Shown: positions 41,661 to 46,879 of the stretch, piece after piece | Layout: the number at the start of each line of letters is the position of its first letter | How positions within the stretch are numbered: the first letter of the stretch is position 1 | Assembly (NCBI RefSeq): GCF_004349135.1 | Contig: NZ_SMFN01000025.1 | Location: 1-46,879 of the forward strand | DNA length: 46,879 bases | Direction: 5' to 3' | DNA from: Flavobacterium sandaracinum | Lineage (GTDB): Bacteria > Bacteroidota > Bacteroidia > Flavobacteriales > Flavobacteriaceae | Translations under genes and position numbers: made by a program | The notes under the pieces: model-generated | What the model saw: the letters and a program-made list of their open reading frames with translations, nothing else | What the model was told of the DNA's origin: nothing | The model's database searches: none

Positions 41661-43523
41661 TCATTTCACAATCATAAACTCAGAACGTCTGTTTAATGCG
41701 AACTCCAATTCGGTACATTTATCTTGACAATCTATTTTTGGTAGCGATTCACCGTATCCTGTTCCTAAAATCCTGTTAGAATTGATACCTTTAGAAATAA
41801 TATATGCCACAGTAGACTGCGCTCTTCTCTCAGATAAATCTAAATTATAATCATCCGTTCCTCTGGAATCCGTATGCGCTTTTACATGAATTTTGATTGC
41901 ATCGTTTTGCGACATAACATAAACTAATTTATCAAGTTCTACTGCTCCACGATCTGTAATTTCACTTTTATTAGAGTGGAAATAAATAGGGTTTAATAGG
42001 ATTTCAGTTTCTGTAACAATAACATCAATAGGCTCTAATTTAGCATCAATATATATTTTACCTTGCTCACTTGTTGCAGAAAAAGATTTAGTTACAAAAC
42101 CATCTTGAAAAACTTCTAATTTATACGGCTTTTTACATTCTACATTATAAACAACTTCACCACTATTATTAGTCATTTGGGTATCAATAATAGTATTGTT
42201 TGCATCTAAAAGTACTACTTTAGAATTAGCTAAAAATACTGCAGTTTTAGCATTTTTGACAACAACGGATATTTGCGCCTTACAAATTGGAGTCGCACTA
42301 TAAATATGATCTTTACCGGAACGATTACTCGATACAAATCCTATATTTTTATCTGGATTGAAAGTAAAAGCGAAATCATCTTTCTCAGTATTCACTGGAT
42401 TTCCAAGATTATTGGGATCCAAATCTCTATTTAAATCAACAGAAAAAACGTCAAAACCTCCAAAACCAGTTAGTCCATTTGAAGAAAAATACAAAATCGA
42501 ATCATCCGTTATGTAAGGAAAATTTTCATCGCCAACTGTGTTAATTTTAGTTCCTAAATTTTCAGGTACTCCAAAAGTTCCATCTGTGTTAACTGTAACT
42601 TTCCATATATCTGTTCCTCCTATTGAACCCGGCATATTGGATGCAAAATAAAGGACCTTTCCATCTTTATCTATCGAAGGATTGCCAGTAGAATAACTTT
42701 TACTATTGAATGGTAAGGGGATAATATTGCTCCATTTCCCATTTTCTTTAACTGCTTTATACAGATTTACTTGACCAAACTTGAGCTTATGTGTTTTATC
42801 TTTTTCGAATAATTTATCCTTGAAACTTTCACTTGAAAAATAAATGATCGTTCCATCTTTAGTTAGAGTAACTGGACCTTCATGGAATCTTGTATTTAAT
42901 TCATCAACAGGAATTGCATCTGAATAACTTCCATCAGCATTATAAGTTGACTGGTAAATATCTAAATACGGTTCGTTATTCCAACCGTATATTTTGTTAC
43001 TTTCATTTCTGGCACTTGCAAAATAAAGAGTATCACCATAAAGAACCGCACCAAAATCTGATCTTTCAGAATTGATGGAAATTCTGTTTAAATTAAAACG
43101 ATTTTCGATAGCATTCAAATCCGTAAGGTAATTTGGATTTTCGCTAAATGTAACTGCACGCTGATCATTAGGCGCTATTTTAGAAAACGCTTTCATTTGG
43201 GCATTTGATTCCGCATATTTACCGTTAGACTTCAGCATTTGAGCATATCTGTAATAGGTTTCCGCATCTTGCTGTGAAGCCATTGCTTTAGCATACCACT
43301 TTTCGGATTCTATAGTTTCTTGCATAAAATAATAACTATCGCCGAGCTGCTTGCTCAAATAGGTATCAGAATTTCCTTTTTCGACTAATGCGATGTAATC
43401 TTTGGCCGCTTCAACATAATCGTAGCTTTCAAATAATTTATCAGCATTCTTAGTCTCTTTATTTTGTGCGCAAAGTGAAAAACTTGCTAACGCAAAAAAC
43501 AACAATATTGTATTTTTTTTCAT
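41661..43523 (-). CDS. OmpA-family protein with TPR and PD40 repeats (adhesin-operon partner)
   Basis: This is a 620-residue protein with a signal peptide (ending SLCAQ). The N-terminal helical repeats are of TPR type (about 25-120, ADKLFESYDYVEAAKDYIAL, ETYYRYAQMLKSNGKYAES). PD40-type beta-propeller repeats are present in the middle (GKVLYFASNMPGSIGGTDIW, ILYFSSNGLTGFGGFDVF). A carboxypeptidase-regulatory-like segment comes before the C-terminal OmpA domain, which binds peptidoglycan (HVKAHTDSRGTDDYNLDLSERRAQ). It stands downstream of the PorP/SprF gene by 19 bases. Flavobacteria repeat this adhesin-SprF-OmpA trio in several copies, and the OmpA member is thought to anchor or support export of the adhesin. 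Confidence 0.9.
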   Translation of the reverse strand: MKKNTILLFFALASFSLCAQNKETKNADKLFESYDYVEAAKDYIALVEKGNSDTYLSKQLGDSYYFMQETIESEKWYAKAMASQQDAETYYRYAQMLKSNGKYAESNAQMKAFSKIAPNDQRAVTFSENPNYLTDLNAIENRFNLNRISINSERSDFGAVLYGDTLYFASARNESNKIYGWNNEPYLDIYQSTYNADGSYSDAIPVDELNTRFHEGPVTLTKDGTIIYFSSESFKDKLFEKDKTHKLKFGQVNLYKAVKENGKWSNIIPLPFNSKSYSTGNPSIDKDGKVLYFASNMPGSIGGTDIWKVTVNTDGTFGVPENLGTKINTVGDENFPYITDDSILYFSSNGLTGFGGFDVFSVDLNRDLDPNNLGNPVNTEKDDFAFTFNPDKNIGFVSSNRSGKDHIYSATPICKAQISVVVKNAKTAVFLANSKVVLLDANNTIIDTQMTNNSGEVVYNVECKKPYKLEVFQDGFVTKSFSATSEQGKIYIDAKLEPIDVIVTETEILLNPIYFHSNKSEITDRGAVELDKLVYVMSQNDAIKIHVKAHTDSRGTDDYNLDLSERRAQSTVAYIISKGINSNRILGTGYGESLPKIDCQDKCTELEFALNRRSEFMIVK

Positions 43524-43542
43524 TACGTTCAGTAATTAAATT

Positions 43543-44460
43543 TTAGAAAAACCTCGGGGAACGGGACACTTTTTTTGACTCAAATAAATCATATAACAAT
43601 ATAAATTCATGTGATGAAGGCGCAGTAACTTTTAAATCTGAAACGATATGATCATAAGCATAGCCGATTCTTAATTCTGGAGTTACTGCAAAATTGATCA
43701 TTCCGCCAAAACTATCTTGTAATCTGTACGTTGCCCCAATTTCAAATTTTTCTTGATATAAAAAATTAGCTGATAAGTCCAGAGAAGGAGTTACATCAAA
43801 AGCTGATTTCAGCATAAACGAAGGTTTAAATTTTAGTTCGTAATTCACATCAAAAACATAACCTGCAGTTAGAAAATAATGCGATACATCTGAGCCATAT
43901 TCACGTCCGTTGTAATCTAAATGAACTGCTTTTAACATATTAGGAAGTGATAATGCCACATAATATTTATCAGTATAATAGAATAAACCTGTACCTAAAT
44001 TCAATGAAGTATCATTAATATCCTCTCCAAAGATACCTTCAGTTGGGTCCGGCAAGCTCGATTGAATATCCCTTAGTCCTACTTTATGAAAAGAAACTCC
44101 CGCTTTTAGACCAAATGCCAATCGCTGTGTATCGCCTAATTTCAAAGTATATGAGAAATCTCCAAAAACATTTTGTTCCGTAACCGGTCCAATTTTATCT
44201 GAAATAAAAGAGATCCCAATTCCAACATTTTTACCTGCTGGTGCATGACCAGAAAAAGTAAATGAAGCCGGTGAATCTTCAATATTAACCCATTGTTTTC
44301 TATATAAAAGTCCTAAAGAGAGATTCTCTTTTGAACCAGCATAGGCTGGATTGACAACGTTCATATTATACATATATTGAGTATAATGTGGATCTTGTTG
44401 TGCCTTTACATCTATACAAGTGAAGAGTGTTAAAAGCGACATCAATAGTATTTTGTTCAT
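43543..44460 (-). CDS. PorP/SprF-family type IX secretion membrane protein
   Basis: This is a 305-residue outer-membrane protein with a signal peptide (ending DVKAQ) and the family opening QDPHYTQYMYNMNVVNPAYAGS. About a dozen beta strands follow. SprF-like proteins are needed for secretion or surface attachment of cargo with a type B sorting domain. The adhesin immediately upstream ends in such a domain, so the two are a cargo-and-partner pair. The 62-base gap contains no terminator, indicating one operon. Confidence 0.93.
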   Translation of the reverse strand: MNKILLMSLLTLFTCIDVKAQQDPHYTQYMYNMNVVNPAYAGSKENLSLGLLYRKQWVNIEDSPASFTFSGHAPAGKNVGIGISFISDKIGPVTEQNVFGDFSYTLKLGDTQRLAFGLKAGVSFHKVGLRDIQSSLPDPTEGIFGEDINDTSLNLGTGLFYYTDKYYVALSLPNMLKAVHLDYNGREYGSDVSHYFLTAGYVFDVNYELKFKPSFMLKSAFDVTPSLDLSANFLYQEKFEIGATYRLQDSFGGMINFAVTPELRIGYAYDHIVSDLKVTAPSSHEFILLYDLFESKKVSRSPRFF

Positions 44461-44522
44461 ATCTATATATTTTTCAGTTTATAAGTCCACTTAAAATAGC
44501 TGTGGACTAATAAATATATTAA

Positions 44523-46879
44523 TTACTGTTTTTCTCTAATCAAATAAATCCAACCCGTTTTTGGCTCACTACTTTTGAATTCAATCACATAATAATAAGT
44601 AGCGCTTGGTAGATCATCTCCTTTATTTGACTGGCCTTTCCATTGGTCTGTATAATTCTCTTGGCTATAAACTTTAATACCGTATCTATTAAATATTTCC
44701 AGTTTTTTGACATCCATCAATCTTAAATCGAAGTAATCATTTGAACCATTTCCATCTGGAGAAATTCCTTTTTGAATATTACAATATGCAGATTCAACTG
44801 TCACATTTGCCGATGTTTCGCAACCTGTAGCTGCGGAAGTTACCGTGAGCGAATAGACAGTAGGGAAAACTATTTGTCCGTTAGGAGTTGAGGCGATGAC
44901 AGAAGAAACATTTAAAACATTTGAATTTGTTCCAATAAGATTTCCATCTTTATCTTTCCATTGATAAGAAACCTCATTTGAATCGTATGAATCTGATAGC
45001 GGATTTGCCGTTAAAATATATTCTTTGTTTTCACAGTCACCTGTGGTTTCAAATTGTATTTGTGACGGAATAGCGTTTATAGTTACTTCAGATCCTAGAG
45101 TAATACATGCAGGACTAGTAGTAAATCGTACACTCATGGTGTATTTTCCAGGTGTCAAATTATTAAAAACAGGACTATTTTGATAAGCATTACCTAAACT
45201 GTATTGCACATCTGCTTGTGTACTGATTGTAATACTTCCGGAAGGCTCCAAGCAAGTTGGTTGTATAACTTGTACCAAAGCTGGAGTGGAAGGCAATAAC
45301 GGAAGTGGATTGACTGTAACACGTACCGGACTTATAACTGAACATGTATTATCAGCAATATTTCTAGCATACAATAGGTAGTCATTTGGTGCTAATCCTG
45401 AAAAAGTATTCGAAGTTTGATACGTCACACCGTTCAAACTGTACTCTACACCAGATTGAGCTACTACTGTAATAGTTCCCGAAGGAATCGCACAAGTTGG
45501 CTGAATCACGGTTGTTGCGGTTGGGACTATTGGAGGAATTGGAATAGCATTAATAGTAATTGTTGATGCCGATTGAACTACACATGTATTATCCGCTGTG
45601 TTTCTTACATACAATGTATAATTGTTTGGAGTCAATCCTGAAAAAGTATTCGAAGATTGATACGTTACACCATTCAAACTGTACTCTACTCCAAGTTGTG
45701 TTGTTATTGCAATACTTCCCGAAGGAATTGAACATGTTGGTTGAATTATACTAGCCGAAGTTGGTGAAACAACTACTGGTATTGAATTAATTGTGATAGC
45801 TGATGCTGAAGGCGTAACACAGGTATTATCCGCTGTATTTCTTACATACAAAGTATAATTGTTTGGTGTCAATCCTGAAAAAGTATTCGAAGATTGATAC
45901 GTTGTTCCATCCAAACTATATTCTACTCCCGATTGTGTAGTGATGGAAATACTTCCTGATGGAATCGCACAAGTTGGTTGCACTACGCTGGCTGTTGTTG
46001 GAACAACTGGAGGAAGTGGAACTGCATTAATCGTTATTACAGTTGATGAAGGAGTAACACAAGTATTATCCGCTGTATTCCTTACATATAAAGTATAATT
46101 GTTTGGTGTCAATCCAGAAAAAGTATTCGAAGATTGATACGTTGTTCCATCCAAACTATATTCTACTCCAGATTGTGTAGTGATGGAAATACTTCCTGAT
46201 GGAATCGCACAAGTTGGTTGCACTACGCTGGCTGTTGTTGGAACAACTGGAGGAAGTGGAACTGCATTAATCGTTATTACAGTTGATGAAGGCGTAAGAC
46301 AGGTAGTATCCGCTGTGTTTCTTACATACAAAGTATAATTATTTGGTGTCAATCCAGAAAAGGTATTCGAAGATTGATACGTTGTTCCATCCAAACTATA
46401 TTCTACTCCCGATTGTGTAGTGATGGAAATACTTCCTGATGGAGTAGCACAAGTTGGTTGCACTACGCTGGCTGTTGTTGGAACAACTGGAGGAAGTGGA
46501 ACTGCATTAATCGTAATTACAGATGATGAAGGTGTAACACAAGTATTATCCACTGTGTTTCTTACATACAAAGTATAATTGTTTGGTGTCAATCCAGAAA
46601 AAGTATTCGAAGATTGATACGTTGTACCATCCAAACTATATTCTACTCCCGATTGTGTAGTGATGGAAATACTTCCTGATGGAGTTGCACACGTTGGTTG
46701 CACTACGCTGGCTGTTGTTGGAACAACTGGAGGAAGTGGAACTGCATTAATCGTAATTACAGATGATGAAGGAGTAACACAAGTATTATCCGCTGTATTC
46801 CTTACATACAAAGTATAATTATTTGGTGCCAATCCTGAAAAAGTATTCGAAGATTGATACGTTGTACCATCCAAACTAT
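44523..46879 (-). CDS. Repeat-rich surface adhesin with type B T9SS sorting domain (partial at right edge)
   Basis: The frame is open to the window edge; the N-terminus and signal peptide are missing. At least nine repeats of about 80 residues are visible. The consensus starts VVQPTCATPSGSISI and includes GVEYSLDGTTYQSSNTFSGL and NNYTLYVRNTADNTC. This is the SprB-like repeat of Flavobacterium adhesins. After the repeats come an Ig-like domain (about 45060 down to 44790) and a C-terminal gliding-motility-associated domain (ISPDGNGSNDYFDLR, LEIFNRYGIKVYS, and YYYVIEF near the end). That domain is the type B signal for type IX secretion. It is expected to lie on the cell surface and to be moved along by the gliding motor, like SprB. 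Confidence 0.9.
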   Translation of the reverse strand, partial: SLDGTTYQSSNTFSGLAPNNYTLYVRNTADNTCVTPSSSVITINAVPLPPVVPTTASVVQPTCATPSGSISITTQSGVEYSLDGTTYQSSNTFSGLTPNNYTLYVRNTVDNTCVTPSSSVITINAVPLPPVVPTTASVVQPTCATPSGSISITTQSGVEYSLDGTTYQSSNTFSGLTPNNYTLYVRNTADTTCLTPSSTVITINAVPLPPVVPTTASVVQPTCAIPSGSISITTQSGVEYSLDGTTYQSSNTFSGLTPNNYTLYVRNTADNTCVTPSSTVITINAVPLPPVVPTTASVVQPTCAIPSGSISITTQSGVEYSLDGTTYQSSNTFSGLTPNNYTLYVRNTADNTCVTPSASAITINSIPVVVSPTSASIIQPTCSIPSGSIAITTQLGVEYSLNGVTYQSSNTFSGLTPNNYTLYVRNTADNTCVVQSASTITINAIPIPPIVPTATTVIQPTCAIPSGTITVVAQSGVEYSLNGVTYQTSNTFSGLAPNDYLLYARNIADNTCSVISPVRVTVNPLPLLPSTPALVQVIQPTCLEPSGSITISTQADVQYSLGNAYQNSPVFNNLTPGKYTMSVRFTTSPACITLGSEVTINAIPSQIQFETTGDCENKEYILTANPLSDSYDSNEVSYQWKDKDGNLIGTNSNVLNVSSVIASTPNGQIVFPTVYSLTVTSAATGCETSANVTVESAYCNIQKGISPDGNGSNDYFDLRLMDVKKLEIFNRYGIKVYSQENYTDQWKGQSNKGDDLPSATYYYVIEFKSSEPKTGWIYLIREKQ
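45180..46879 (-). repeat. Array of 240-bp repeats in the adhesin gene
   Basis: Units of exactly 240 bases recur in register from about 45890 to the right edge (matching text at 45901, 46141, 46381, 46621 and 46861). The DNA is nearly identical between units. Older, more divergent units follow to the left; one is 3 bases shorter. The array continues beyond the window. Confidence 0.92.

Noticed and set aside
45180..46879. Regular repeats considered as a CRISPR array
   Set aside because: Units are 240 bases, contiguous and coding in one open frame, with no short repeat/spacer pattern.

Overview
The window reads as a chromosome segment of a Flavobacterium-like gliding bacterium (phylum Bacteroidota). 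The basis is the gliding and type IX secretion genes (gldJ, porU, porV, a PorP/SprF protein, a repeat adhesin with a type B sorting domain), the low-GC codon use, and several TAnnTTTG promoter-like boxes. No rRNA or tRNA gene was recognised. All functional names come from reading motifs by eye; no database search was possible.

Region 1 (1-7.6 kb), defence. A type I restriction-modification locus enters from the left: the 3' half of an hsdS, a second hsdS-like cassette in inverted orientation, a tyrosine recombinase, hsdR, and a PD-(D/E)XK nuclease-like gene. The two hsdS units share a perfect 21-bp inverted repeat (1-21 and 1318-1338) in the central helix region, in the same reading frame for both second target-recognition domains. 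Inversion across it would swap the DNA specificity of the enzyme. The first half of the inverted cassette is broken by a 25-bp tandem duplication, a 1-base frameshift and a deletion. A separate 15-bp inverted repeat (2842-2856 and 2913-2927) flanks a short promoter-like segment just ahead of hsdR.

Region 2 (7.9-19.8 kb), metal resistance. A heavy-metal efflux operon holds small His-rich exported proteins, a HupE/UreJ-like membrane protein, a one-helix anchor protein, a CzcA-type RND pump fused to its TolC-like outer-membrane factor, and a lipoprotein adaptor. It is followed by a chromate module: a ChrB-domain/AraC fusion regulator, a small outer-membrane-like protein, ChrA and an exported Fe/Mn superoxide dismutase.

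Region 3 (19.8-27.9 kb), eroded accessory DNA. A decayed large serine recombinase lies beside a pair of diverged 55-bp direct repeats. It is followed by an AraC regulator, an aldo/keto reductase fragment and an intact aldo/keto reductase, a FAD monooxygenase with an N-terminal DnaJ-like zinc-finger motif, a NrtR/AraR-like Nudix regulator with a degenerate Nudix box, and the wreck of a family 3 glycoside hydrolase.

Region 4 (27.9-46.9 kb), core genome. murF and gldJ run leftward and face porU-porV, followed by cdd, pdhA and pdhC (with two lipoyl domains). After these come a glycosyltransferase, miaE, and a leftward adhesin-sprF-ompA operon. The adhesin has near-identical 240-bp repeats and is cut by the right edge of the window.
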